NCBI RefSeq assembly: GCF_016888445.1 | Contig: NZ_JAFEKF010000001.1 | Coordinates: forward strand, 124,001 to 188,000 | Source: Marinomonas ostreistagni | GTDB taxonomy: Bacteria; Pseudomonadota; Gammaproteobacteria; Pseudomonadales; Marinomonadaceae | Reading direction: 5' to 3' | DNA: 64,000 nucleotides | Part shown: positions 30,149 through 37,863 of the stretch, piece by piece | How the letters are laid out: each line of letters opens with the position of its first letter | Numbering within the stretch: position 1 is the first letter of the stretch | The notes under the pieces: model-generated | The model's input: the letters and a program-made list of their open reading frames with translations, nothing else | The model's database searches: none | Told to the model about the DNA's origin: nothing | Translations under genes and position numbers: made by a program

Positions 30149-30397
30149 ACAACTTTCTCCTCGGTAAAGTTGGCCGATTTTTTGGAGGTTGGAAGGACTC
30201 TAACCTCGCGGCACATTTCCAGCATAGGAGCGTAAATTTGGCCTGTCAATATGATTTCACTGTAAAGAAATGTAGCGGTCATAATTTTATGTTAGGCCGT
30301 TTTGACAAAGCTTGATTCGCGCTTGGCGCGCGAGTTATCGTGCTTATGCGTTTGCCTTTTGTTAAACTGTTCCACCATCCAATGATATGTCGAGTTT

Positions 30398-31216
30398 ATG
30401 GTTGCTTCTGATTTTACATTACCTGTTTCGTTTAATTTGGCGTGCGAGTTAGGGCTTGAAGAAAGTGTCTTGCTAACCTTCTTACAGCAGCGTGCTCATC
30501 ATTTGGGCAGTCGCCAAATCAAAGTCTCGCATCGCGAACTGGTCGACATGTTGCCGTTTTGGACTGCGCCTTACACGGTGCGATTGATGACCACTCTGCA
30601 AGTGGCTCAGCGCCTTCAGTTTCGTCGTAGCGACGCAGGCTTGGAGATTATGTTAGAGGCTCCAGGTGAGGTGAAACCTAAGCCTTCGAGTAGCACCACT
30701 GCCGCGCAATCCTCAGAGGCGGACGGTGGTGAAATGCTGAGTAAGCTATCGCGTCTACAGCAAGAAGCCGCGCATAAAGAGCCAAGTAGTGCGCCGCAAT
30801 ACAGTCCGCGTGCGTCACGTGAACCCAGTGAGTCTTATGCCCCAGCGACGAGTCCTGCTCCGAGTGATCGCCGAGGTTTGACCGATTTTGATCTATATTT
30901 AGAGGCAAAAGAGCGTAACCGCCAACCGGATCAATGGCTGCCTGAAGAAGCGACGCTTGAACAAATTCAGCAGGCGGGTATTGAGCGTGGTTTTGCTCAA
31001 GCGCTGCTGCCGGAATTTTTGTTGCGCATCAAAGAGCAGCGCAAAAATGTGCGTACTTGGAACAGTGAGTTTTTTAAGTACGTAAAACGTCAATGGCAAT
31101 ACAAGCAATCGGATCGTCAGTCCCATGAAGGAACCGCAACCTATTCAGCAAATTCTAAATCCAGTCGCGAGCAAGTTAGCAACGCCCTCACCAACATCCA
31201 CGACACAGACTGGTAG
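30398..31216 (+). CDS. DnaT-like replication protein (phage O-type partner)
   Basis: 272 residues in three parts: an N-terminal helical domain (1-90, FNLACELGLEESVLLTFLQQRAHHLG...) like replication-initiator helix-turn-helix domains; a Ser/Pro/Ala-rich linker (about 90-165); and a C-terminal domain (about 170-235) with Trp positions QWLPEEATLEQIQQAGI and TWNSEFFKYVKRQW, resembling the DnaT single-strand-DNA-binding domain. DnaT works with DnaC in primosome loading. The last 92 bases overlap the next gene in another frame. The name rests on pattern recognition; paralogy to phage O proteins is inference. Confidence 0.7.
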   Translation: MVASDFTLPVSFNLACELGLEESVLLTFLQQRAHHLGSRQIKVSHRELVDMLPFWTAPYTVRLMTTLQVAQRLQFRRSDAGLEIMLEAPGEVKPKPSSSTTAAQSSEADGGEMLSKLSRLQQEAAHKEPSSAPQYSPRASREPSESYAPATSPAPSDRRGLTDFDLYLEAKERNRQPDQWLPEEATLEQIQQAGIERGFAQALLPEFLLRIKEQRKNVRTWNSEFFKYVKRQWQYKQSDRQSHEGTATYSANSKSSREQVSNALTNIHDTDW

Positions 31217-31940
31217 CGAACAAGGGCAGCAAAGCCAACAAAGCCAAGCTTCCCATGAGGCCGAGCAACGCACTCGCGTATTGGTCAATATGCTGTTTGC
31301 GCGATTTAAGGCGATTTACACTCATAAATTTGCTTCGGCTTATGCCACCACCGAAGAGGTCAAGCTTGCTAAGCGCGAGTGGGCGATCGCCTTAAAAGGC
31401 TTTCAAGAGCCGCTGCTGGCGTATGCGGTAGAGCGCACCAAAGAGCGTTTTGCTTGGCCGCCGACGATTTCCGAATTTTTGTCAGTAATCCATACGGCCT
31501 ATCGTGCTTATGGTTTACCGGAGCCTCGTCAAGCCTATCTCGAGGCGTGTCAGTGCACCTATGACCCGCGCAAGGTGAAATGGTCGCATCCGGCGGTGTA
31601 TTTTGCCGGTGCAGAGGCGGGTTGGTATCGCTTACGTACTGAAGATGAGCGAGTGACCTGGCCGCTATTTGAAAAGCATTATGTGGCGCTGGTGGATCGT
31701 GTGATCAACGGTGAGGCCTTGCATGTGCCAGAAGTGGTAATGGTTGAACATAAACCTGCCCCTGCGCTGGAAAACCTGATGCGCAGCATTGCTCAGGAGC
31801 TGCAAGTGAGTGAGGAGCAGGTTGCCCCGCATTTATACTATCTTCACAAAACGGCGGGCACAGCGATCCGCGCTCAGTACCGAGCACGCGCGCAACAGGC
31901 TTTGCAAGACATGGGCTACCAACAAGAATTACCCGCTTAA
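31125..31940 (+). CDS. Lambda-P-like replicative helicase loader
   Basis: 271 residues. After a Gln/Ser/Thr-rich N-terminus (1-50), the rest follows the layout of phage lambda replication protein P: an N-terminal domain (about 50-100) with LAKREWAIALKGF, then FAWPPTISEFLSVI, YGLPEPRQAY, WSHPAVYFAGAEAGWYRLR, and RVINGEALHVPEV. Lambda P brings DnaB helicase to the origin. The start is uncertain: ATG 31125 lies within the upstream gene; ATG 31290 would skip the low-complexity region. No phage genes surround it, so this looks like a resident chromosomal loader, possibly domesticated. Confidence 0.72.
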   Translation: MKEPQPIQQILNPVASKLATPSPTSTTQTGSEQGQQSQQSQASHEAEQRTRVLVNMLFARFKAIYTHKFASAYATTEEVKLAKREWAIALKGFQEPLLAYAVERTKERFAWPPTISEFLSVIHTAYRAYGLPEPRQAYLEACQCTYDPRKVKWSHPAVYFAGAEAGWYRLRTEDERVTWPLFEKHYVALVDRVINGEALHVPEVVMVEHKPAPALENLMRSIAQELQVSEEQVAPHLYYLHKTAGTAIRAQYRARAQQALQDMGYQQELPA

Positions 31941-31981
31941 GCATGAATAACGGCTAGTAATAATTACTTTTAGTTATGTCT

Positions 31982-32006
31982 CTTACAATTCTCTACGATT
32001 TGTAAG
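31982..32006 (+). promoter_or_regulatory. Inverted repeat upstream of uvrY (Gac-box half-sites, everted)
   Basis: CTTACAA (31982-31988) and TTGTAAG (32000-32006) form a 7-bp inverted repeat with an 11-base spacer, 75 bases before the uvrY ATG. The half-sites equal those of the GacA/UvrY recognition motif (TGTAAG-N6-CTTACA) but are in reversed order. Autoregulation is only a possibility. Confidence 0.4.
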
Positions 32007-32081
32007 TGTTTACGTGTTTTCGAAAAGTTAAGTAAACGGTAATATCTCATACTATATAGCAAAGCTCTAAATGAGGTTGAG

Positions 32082-32723
32082 ATGCGTAAAATTCTAATCG
32101 TCGATGATCACACTGTGGTGTGTGAAGGGATCAAGCGTGTCATTGAAGACATTGAGGGCGTAGATGTGTGGGCCACCGTACACAGTGGTGAAGAAGCACT
32201 AGACATACTACGCAAAGAGCGTATTGATATTGTGTTGATGGATGTGCACATGCCCGGGATCGGCGGTTTGGGAGCAACGCGTGAAATCAAACGACTCTAT
32301 CCAGAAACCAAAGTCATTGCCTTGTCGGCCAATGACGATGCGCCATACCCATCAAAAATGATGGAAGCAGGTGCCAGTGGTTACGTGGCCAAAGGCTCGG
32401 ATATGCCAGAGTTACTAGAAGCCATTGATACTGTCTTAAAAGGTCAACAATATTTGTCACGTGTGGTGGCGCAAAAGGTCGCGTTATCTCGTACTATGAA
32501 GAACGGTGCTGAATCGCCTTTTGATGAATTGTCTGATCGTGAGCTACAAGTGGCGCAAATGATTGTTGATTGTGTCAAAACCAAAGTGATCGCGGATCGC
32601 TTACATGTATCAGATAAAACGGTCAGTACCTTCCGTAAACGTATTTTTACCAAGCTAGACGTCGAAAGCGATGTAGAGCTGGCGCGCTTGGCGATGCGTT
32701 ATAACGTACTAGGTTTAGTTTAG
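32082..32723 (+). CDS. uvrY: Response regulator UvrY/GacA
   Basis: LuxR-type response regulator of the BarA/UvrY (GacS/GacA) system controlling Csr/Rsm small RNAs. 213 residues. The receiver has DDHTVVCEGI, phospho-acceptor Asp54 in DIVLMDVHMPGIGG, and conserved Lys104 in YVAKGSD. The C-terminal helix-turn-helix is LSDRELQVAQMIVDCVKTKVIADRL-type with DKTVSTFRKRIFTKL. Immediately upstream of uvrC, the conserved linkage. AATGAGGTTGAG holds the ribosome site. Confidence 0.94.
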   Translation: MRKILIVDDHTVVCEGIKRVIEDIEGVDVWATVHSGEEALDILRKERIDIVLMDVHMPGIGGLGATREIKRLYPETKVIALSANDDAPYPSKMMEAGASGYVAKGSDMPELLEAIDTVLKGQQYLSRVVAQKVALSRTMKNGAESPFDELSDRELQVAQMIVDCVKTKVIADRLHVSDKTVSTFRKRIFTKLDVESDVELARLAMRYNVLGLV

Positions 32724-32738
32724 AAGGCTGTTTACTGC

Positions 32739-34556
32739 GTGTCGCAAGACTTTGATCCAAAACATTTTGTCCAAAATTTAACGACCCGCCCAGGAGTTTA
32801 CCGCATGTATGGCAAAGGTGAATTGCTGTACGTCGGTAAAGCCAAAAACCTCAAAAACCGCGTATCGAGTTATTTTCGAGCCACAGGGCTGACCACCAAA
32901 ACCATGGCCTTGGTGAGTCGCATCGACGATATCCAGATCACCGTCACCAAGAGTGAAACCGAAGCTCTGCTACTTGAGCAAACGCTGATCAAGCAGCATC
33001 GTCCGCCTTACAACATCCTATTGCGTGACGATAAATCGTACCCTTACATTCTGATCTCCAACCATCCTCATCCGGCGATCTTGTTTCGACGCGGTCAAAA
33101 AAGCAAAGAAGGCCAGTTATACGGGCCTTATCCCAATGGTACTGCGGTACGCGAAAGCATGATTGCCATGCAAAAGGTCTTTAAGGTGCGCCAGTGTGAA
33201 GACTCGGTCTATGCCAACCGCACACGCCCGTGTTTGCAGTATCAGATTAAGCGTTGCTCTGGCCCTTGCGTAGGGCTGATTTCTAATGAAGAGTATGCCG
33301 AAGACGTACAGCACGCGCGCATGTTCCTACAAGGTAAAAACCAAGAGCTTACCGCCGAATTATCAGACAAAATGAGTACTGCGGCGCAAGAGATGGAGTT
33401 TGAGCGGGCAGCCGCCTTGCGCGATCAAATCGTACAGCTTAAGCATGTTCAAGAAGAGCAGCATGTTTACGGCCAAAGCGGCGATGCTGATGTGCTCGCG
33501 GCAATCATTCAGCCGGGCGGCTTGTGTGTGCACGTGATGATGGTGCGCCAAGGCAAGGTGATTGGCAGTCAAAGCCACTATCCGAAAATGCCGATCGAGA
33601 TCACTGAGCCAGAGTTGCTTTCTTCTTTTATTGCGCAGCGCTACATAGGCGGTGCTCAAGAGCTGCCGAAGACGTTGATCTTAAGTCATGCGGTAGAGGA
33701 TCAAGACGTACTCGAAAGTGCGCTATTTGAGACCACCAACAAAAAAGTTGAAGTCGCCGCCAATGTGCGTGGTCAGCGTGCACGTTGGCTGGATCTTGCT
33801 AAGCTCAATGCGGAGCAGGGGTTACAGACACGCTTAACCGATAAGCGCAATCATTTCAGTCGTATTACTGCGCTACAAAAAGTGCTTGGCTTTAAAGAGC
33901 CGCCGACGCATATGGAGTGTTTCGATATTTCTCACTCTAGTGGTGAGGCCACGGTTGCTTCATGCGTGGTATTTGGCCCTGAAGGCCCGGATAAAAAGCG
34001 CTACCGCTACTTTAATATCGAAGGTGTCGAAGCAGGAGATGATTACGCCGCCATGCGCCAAGCGCTGACACGTCGCTATAAACGCGTTAAAGATGGCGAG
34101 ATACCGGCGCCAGACGTGCTGTTGATCGATGGTGGTAAAGGTCAGTTGTCGCAAGCAGAAGCGGTGCTTAAAGAGCTTGGCATTGTCGATATCTTTTTAT
34201 TAGGCGTCGCCAAAGGGGATACCCGTAAGCCGGGTCTTGAAACCCTTTATGTGGGTTCTAAAGAAGACGAGGTGGTGTTGCCACCCGACTCTGCTGCGCT
34301 GCATTTGATCCAGCACATTCGTGACGAAGCCCACCGTTTCGCCGTCAAAAATCACCGCCGTCAGCGGGATAAAAAGCGTCGCCAGTCATCCCTAGAAAAC
34401 ATTCCGGGTATCGGGCCAAAACGTCGTAAAGAATTACTGACAGCATTTGGTGGTTATCAGGAGTTGATGTCCGCAAGCCAGGCAGACATTGCCAAGGTCA
34501 AAGGCATCAGTGGAAATAAGGCGCAAGAGATATACCTCTACCTCCATAAAAGTTAA
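32739..34556 (+). CDS. uvrC: UvrABC excinuclease subunit C
   Basis: Makes both incisions in nucleotide excision repair. 605 residues. GIY-YIG nuclease domain at about 15-95 (PGVYRMYGKGELLYVGKAKNLKNRVSS), Cys-rich link (RPCLQYQIKRCSGPC), UVR motif at about 205-240, RNase H-like nuclease (ECFDISHSSGEATVASCVVF; LLIDGGKGQLSQA) and C-terminal double helix-hairpin-helix (LENIPGIGPKRRKELL). Start is GTG 32739, 15 bases after the uvrY stop; AAGG is somewhat far upstream, so coupling to uvrY is likely. Confidence 0.96.
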   Translation: MSQDFDPKHFVQNLTTRPGVYRMYGKGELLYVGKAKNLKNRVSSYFRATGLTTKTMALVSRIDDIQITVTKSETEALLLEQTLIKQHRPPYNILLRDDKSYPYILISNHPHPAILFRRGQKSKEGQLYGPYPNGTAVRESMIAMQKVFKVRQCEDSVYANRTRPCLQYQIKRCSGPCVGLISNEEYAEDVQHARMFLQGKNQELTAELSDKMSTAAQEMEFERAAALRDQIVQLKHVQEEQHVYGQSGDADVLAAIIQPGGLCVHVMMVRQGKVIGSQSHYPKMPIEITEPELLSSFIAQRYIGGAQELPKTLILSHAVEDQDVLESALFETTNKKVEVAANVRGQRARWLDLAKLNAEQGLQTRLTDKRNHFSRITALQKVLGFKEPPTHMECFDISHSSGEATVASCVVFGPEGPDKKRYRYFNIEGVEAGDDYAAMRQALTRRYKRVKDGEIPAPDVLLIDGGKGQLSQAEAVLKELGIVDIFLLGVAKGDTRKPGLETLYVGSKEDEVVLPPDSAALHLIQHIRDEAHRFAVKNHRRQRDKKRRQSSLENIPGIGPKRRKELLTAFGGYQELMSASQADIAKVKGISGNKAQEIYLYLHKS

Positions 34557-34597
34557 GCTAAGCACTCTTGCGGTTGTTACTTATATTCAAGGCATTT

Positions 34598-35158
34598 ATG
34601 AACATTCCAAATTTTCTTACGTCATTACGCATCTTTCTGATTCCAATCTTGGTAGTGATCTACTACTTACCATGGGAAGGGCGCTTTTACGCCAGTGCCG
34701 CCATCTTTGGTATTGCTGCGATCACTGATTGGTTAGACGGCTTTTTAGCACGTGCCTTGAATCAAACCACACCGTTTGGCGCCTTTTTTGATCCGGTGGC
34801 GGACAAAGTGATGGTCTCAGTAGCTTTGGTGCTACTTGTAGCCGAATACGACAGCTTGTTAATGACCTTGGCCAGCGCTGTCATCATTGGCCGTGAGATC
34901 GTGATCTCAGCTCTACGTGAGTGGATGGCCGAGATGGGCAAACGCGCCAGTGTCGCGGTATCGTTTGTTGGCAAGATCAAAACCACCATGCAGATGATTG
35001 CCATCTTTATTCTACTGTCGAACGCGCCGACCACTGGCTGGGCGACACTTGGTTTGTTTGTGCTGGTGATCGCAGCGTTACTAACGCTTTGGTCAATGTA
35101 TATCTACCTTAAAGCTGCGTGGCCTGAGCTGACGTCAAGTCAGTCGGATAACGATTAG
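34598..35158 (+). CDS. pgsA: CDP-diacylglycerol-glycerol-3-phosphate 3-phosphatidyltransferase
   Basis: Makes phosphatidylglycerophosphate in the inner membrane. 186 residues from ATG 34598 (AAGGC upstream; the frame extends further but is not needed). The CDP-alcohol phosphotransferase signature DG-x2-AR-x8-G-x3-D-x3-D is complete at DGFLARALNQTTPFGAFFDP plus VADK. About five membrane spans. The order uvrY-uvrC-pgsA-tRNAs is the usual gammaproteobacterial one. A long imperfect hairpin with arms GATTAGTC (35153-35160) and GACTAATC (35174-35181) overlaps its stop. Confidence 0.95.
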   Translation: MNIPNFLTSLRIFLIPILVVIYYLPWEGRFYASAAIFGIAAITDWLDGFLARALNQTTPFGAFFDPVADKVMVSVALVLLVAEYDSLLMTLASAVIIGREIVISALREWMAEMGKRASVAVSFVGKIKTTMQMIAIFILLSNAPTTGWATLGLFVLVIAALLTLWSMYIYLKAAWPELTSSQSDND

Positions 35159-35249
35159 TCTTTGTTGTGCAAGGACTAATCAGGGCTGGTTAATACGTAA
35201 ACGATGGCAAAAAAATTAACGAAATTAGCCATTTATTTATATTTTACCC

Positions 35250-35277
35250 TTGACGTATTAAGCCAGTTCTATAGAAT
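35250..35277 (+). promoter_or_regulatory. Sigma70-type promoter of the tRNA cluster
   Basis: TTGACG (35250-35255), 16-base spacer, TAGAAT (35272-35277), followed 19 bases later by the first tRNA. An overlapping TATAGA is possible but leaves a short spacer. Confidence 0.65.
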
Positions 35278-35296
35278 ACGCACCATCTTTTGAGAC

Positions 35297-35371
35297 GCGG
35301 GAATAGCTCAGTGGTAGAGCACAACCTTGCCAAGGTTGGGGTCGCGAGTTCGAGCCTCGTTTCCCGCTCCA
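35297..35371 (+). tRNA. glyT: tRNA-Gly (GCC)
   Basis: 75 bases including encoded CCA. Acceptor GCGGGAA pairs with TTCCCGC; D arm with AGCTCAGTGGTAGAGC; anticodon GCC in CTTGCCAAG; T loop GTTCGAGCC. First gene of a Gly-Cys-Leu array. Confidence 0.95.
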
Positions 35372-35397
35372 TTCTCTAAAGATAGACTGATGATTGA

Positions 35398-35471
35398 GGC
35401 CGGATGGCAGAGTGGTCATGCAGCGGACTGCAACTCCGTGTACGCCGGTTCGATTCCGACTCCGGCCTCCA
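35398..35471 (+). tRNA. cysT: tRNA-Cys (GCA), copy 1
   Basis: 74 bases with encoded CCA. Acceptor GGCCGGA / TCCGGCC, discriminator U, anticodon GCA in ACTGCAACT, T loop GTTCGATTC. Identical to the copy at 35608-35681. Confidence 0.95.
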
Positions 35472-35487
35472 TTTCATTCAGTACAAA

Positions 35488-35574
35488 GCCCGGGTGGTGA
35501 AATTGGTAGACACACAAGACTTAAAATCTTGCGATAGAAATATCGTACCGGTTCGATTCCGGTCCCGGGCACCA
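35488..35574 (+). tRNA. leuZ: tRNA-Leu (TAA)
   Basis: 87 bases with encoded CCA and a long class II variable arm (CGATAGAAATATCG). Acceptor GCCCGGG / CCCGGGC, anticodon TAA in ACTTAAAAT. Its 3' end also forms the left arm of a terminator hairpin. Confidence 0.95.
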
Positions 35575-35589
35575 TTTGGTGCCTTTTTT
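35568..35589 (+). terminator. Terminator overlapping the tRNA-Leu 3' end
   Basis: GGCACC (35568-35573) / GGTGCC (35578-35583) with loop ATTT, then T6. The left arm uses the last acceptor bases and the CC of the CCA end of tRNA-Leu, so the array ends abruptly here. Confidence 0.8.
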
Positions 35590-35607
35590 GTTTTTAAAGC
35601 ACCATGA

Positions 35608-35681
35608 GGCCGGATGGCAGAGTGGTCATGCAGCGGACTGCAACTCCGTGTACGCCGGTTCGATTCCGACTCCGGCCTCCA
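35608..35681 (+). tRNA. cysT: tRNA-Cys (GCA), copy 2
   Basis: 74 bases, identical to the first tRNA-Cys. The shared identity begins a few bases before the gene (GAGGCC) and ends at CCA, so it looks like a precise duplication. It lies beyond the terminator at 35568-35589, and no separate promoter is obvious in the 34-base gap. Confidence 0.93.
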
Positions 35682-35811
35682 ATTCTGATACAAACTCCCT
35701 TCGTTATACTTCTCCCGTTATTGTTTATCCTTATTTTTGCTATATCTGTCTTTGCGCTTGCTTGATACGTGTTTTGGCGTCATGGGCATGTAAAATCGCG
35801 CTTCACCTATT

Positions 35812-35830
35812 GATAATGAGAATGAATATC
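35812..35830 (+). promoter_or_regulatory. Fur box upstream of the Fes-like esterase
   Basis: GATAATGAGAATGAATATC matches 16 of 19 positions of the classical Fur box. It lies 36 bases before the esterase start, in an AT-rich promoter region, predicting repression by Fe2+-Fur. Confidence 0.8.
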
Positions 35831-35866
35831 AATAATGTTGTTGTAGTTTAACGACCGGAGGATGGC

Positions 35867-37132
35867 GTGGTGACTTACAACAGTACGGTGCGGGCGCGAC
35901 GCCCAGCGTGTCTCGCGAAGAATAATGTCGGCAGTGATCGATGGTGGGCCGAGTTGGCGCGCAAAGGGACGCCACTGCAGACACCGGTCGACGATCAGCG
36001 TGTGCGGGTGGATTTCTTTTGGCGCGATCCACAAGGGCTTGCGTCTGACATTGCCAAAGTGCAGTTGGTATTTCACAGTGTCTCGTCAGAACCTCCGCGT
36101 GAGGTCTCATTATTGAAGCGTGTTGCTGGCACGGATGTGTTTCATGCGTATGTGATTATGCAGGCCAGTTGGCGGGCGAGTTATCGCTTTATTCCGCTGA
36201 CCACAGCTGACCTTGATCAGAAACAAGCGCGCACTCGCGTCGCGGGTTACGAGCAGCATTATGATTGGCTGCAGCATCAATCGTTTACCGACCCTTGTAA
36301 TCATCGCCCCGATATCTCCAACGCATCTTTGCCATCTGGCTCGCCGTTACATGGCTTAGAGGCAGGCTATGAGCTTGGCTGGGAAGAGTGGGACCGCGGC
36401 GAGTTGCTGTCGGTGAGTGTGCATACTTTAACGTGGGCCAGCCCATGGCTTGGCAATGAGCGCAACGTGACCTGCTTCGAAACCGGTACTACGGATTTAA
36501 GTGACAAGCCTGTGGTGACTTTGCTGGATGGCGAGTGTTGGTCAAAGGCGTCTGGCTTACCAGATGTGCTTAATTTTTTGACCCAATGCAAACTCCTGTC
36601 GCCAGCGGTGTATATCATGGTAGGCAGTGTGGGTGCTGAGCAGCGCGTGCAAGAATTTACCGCCAACGATGACTTCTGGTTAGCGTTCTTTGAGGAGCTA
36701 ATACCCAAGCTTAAGTTAGAGTTTGGCCTGCCACCATTGGCGCAAAATATGCTGGTAGCAGGGCAAGAGTTGGGAGGTTTGTCAGCGCTGCAAGCAGGGC
36801 TGTATTGGCCGCAATACATCACCAAGGTGATCAGTTTATCAGGCGCCTTTTGGTGGCCGGATAAGCGTCGTGAGCCGTTGGCCAAAGCCGATGCCAATTC
36901 GGTGCGCTTGATGGATCAAGTGATGGCAAGTTGTAGTCCATTGGCGCAGTTAAGCGTGTATTTTGCTGCCGGAGAAGGTGAGCGAACTTTACTGGCGCAC
37001 AATGAAGAAATGGCTTATGTACTGCAACATAAGCAGAGCAAAGTACTGTATGAGAACTACGCCGGTGGCCACGACTGGTTGTCTTGGCGCTCTAGCCTGA
37101 TACGTGGCTTATCGGCGCTGTTGGACAATTAA
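35867..37132 (+). CDS. Fes-like enterochelin esterase homologue with altered nucleophile
   Basis: 421 residues, the size of Fes-type ferric-siderophore esterases. N-terminal Fes domain (about 25-170, VRVDFFWRDPQG) and a C-terminal alpha/beta-hydrolase (about 190-415). PVVTLLDGECW and AGLYWPQYITKVISLSGAFWWP align with Fes, and the catalytic His is at 402 (GGHDW). The nucleophile elbow, GQSFGG in Fes, reads GQELGG here, with Glu301 (codon GAG at 36767) where Ser is expected. The start is GTG 35867 or 35870, with GGAGG upstream. A Fur box precedes it. No siderophore biosynthesis or receptor gene is nearby. It may be a binding or inactive homologue, or use another residue. Confidence 0.8.
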   Translation: MVTYNSTVRARRPACLAKNNVGSDRWWAELARKGTPLQTPVDDQRVRVDFFWRDPQGLASDIAKVQLVFHSVSSEPPREVSLLKRVAGTDVFHAYVIMQASWRASYRFIPLTTADLDQKQARTRVAGYEQHYDWLQHQSFTDPCNHRPDISNASLPSGSPLHGLEAGYELGWEEWDRGELLSVSVHTLTWASPWLGNERNVTCFETGTTDLSDKPVVTLLDGECWSKASGLPDVLNFLTQCKLLSPAVYIMVGSVGAEQRVQEFTANDDFWLAFFEELIPKLKLEFGLPPLAQNMLVAGQELGGLSALQAGLYWPQYITKVISLSGAFWWPDKRREPLAKADANSVRLMDQVMASCSPLAQLSVYFAAGEGERTLLAHNEEMAYVLQHKQSKVLYENYAGGHDWLSWRSSLIRGLSALLDN

Positions 37133-37274
37133 AGTGATTTTATGTCTTGGGTTTGCGTGGTTCCGACATCGATTGTGTATTTTTAGACGTGCCCACAAAA
37201 CGCCTATTGTCTAGCAAACGAACAGTTTCTATACTGCAAGGATGTTTCATTTTTAAGTCTGTGTCGGAGAACAT

Positions 37275-37541
37275 ATGGCAAGTGGATGGGCGCACGATGG
37301 TGCGGTACAAGATCAAATCGATGCGACGGTAGATTCTGCGGTGGAGCAGGCTCGCAGTCGCTTAGGTGTGGGCGAAAGTCTAGAGTTTTGCGAAGAGTGC
37401 GATGCCGAGATTCCAGAGCGTCGTCGCCAAGCAATCCCTGGCGTACGTCTGTGCATTCAGTGTCAAACAGAGATGGAACGCTCGGATAAAGCGCGCAGCT
37501 TATATAATCGCAGCGCCAGTAAAGACAGCCAATTACGTTGA
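37275..37541 (+). CDS. DksA/TraR-type C4 zinc-finger protein
   Basis: 88 residues. Helical N-terminal half (AVQDQIDATVDSAVEQARSRL) then a C4 zinc finger, C-x2-C ... C-x2-C (FCEECDAEIPERRRQA and LCIQCQTEME). It matches the YbiI/TraR short subgroup that may contact RNA polymerase through the secondary channel; it lacks the long DksA coiled coil. GGAGAA precedes the ATG. Function not known for this subgroup. Confidence 0.88.
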   Translation: MASGWAHDGAVQDQIDATVDSAVEQARSRLGVGESLEFCEECDAEIPERRRQAIPGVRLCIQCQTEMERSDKARSLYNRSASKDSQLR

Positions 37542-37863
37542 TCCTGCCGGGCTCCAGCTCAGAGCCCTTTGACTCCTTCATTATTGTTATTTTCTTGCGC
37601 GCTTCGCCTTAACCTTTATTGCTTATATTTGCTAAAAATAGGCAAATGTCACAACGATGTTATAAGCTTCAGGCACAATGATTGATTACAAAACGGTTCT
37701 AAGCCTTGCTGCTTGGTCCCAATGAACGGTGGCGGCTTTGATGAAGAATCTTGTCGCCATTAGAGAGAATTCTCTAAGAATAACTTATACTTAATGAATA
37801 ATTTAAAACACATATACCAAAGAGGGCCGAAGATGATGCCCTCTCACAATAGGACGGTACCAT
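37542..37863 (+). promoter_or_regulatory. Leader region upstream of rnr
   Basis: 322 bp with no gene. A weak terminator for the zinc-finger gene is at 37549-37570 (GGGCTC / GAGCCC, then TTT). A 12-base palindrome AGAGAATTCTCT is at 37764-37775. AT-rich promoter-like sequence follows at about 37780-37815. A 7-bp hairpin AGAGGGC (37821-37827) / GCCCTCT (37838-37844) lies in the probable rnr 5' leader, and AGGA precedes the TTG start. Post-transcriptional or cold control is possible but unproven. Confidence 0.45.

Noticed and set aside
30398..31940. Prophage remnant around the DnaT/P-like pair
   Set aside because: No integrase, repressor, structural genes or attachment repeats are nearby. Flanking genes are core chromosomal genes.
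32700..32745. LexA box before uvrC
   Set aside because: No CTGT-N8-ACAG is present in the 15-base uvrY-uvrC gap or near it.
35404..35851. Several open frames on both strands across the tRNA cluster
   Set aside because: They read through the tRNA genes, and repeated peptides in them simply mirror the duplicated tRNA-Cys. They have no ribosome sites.
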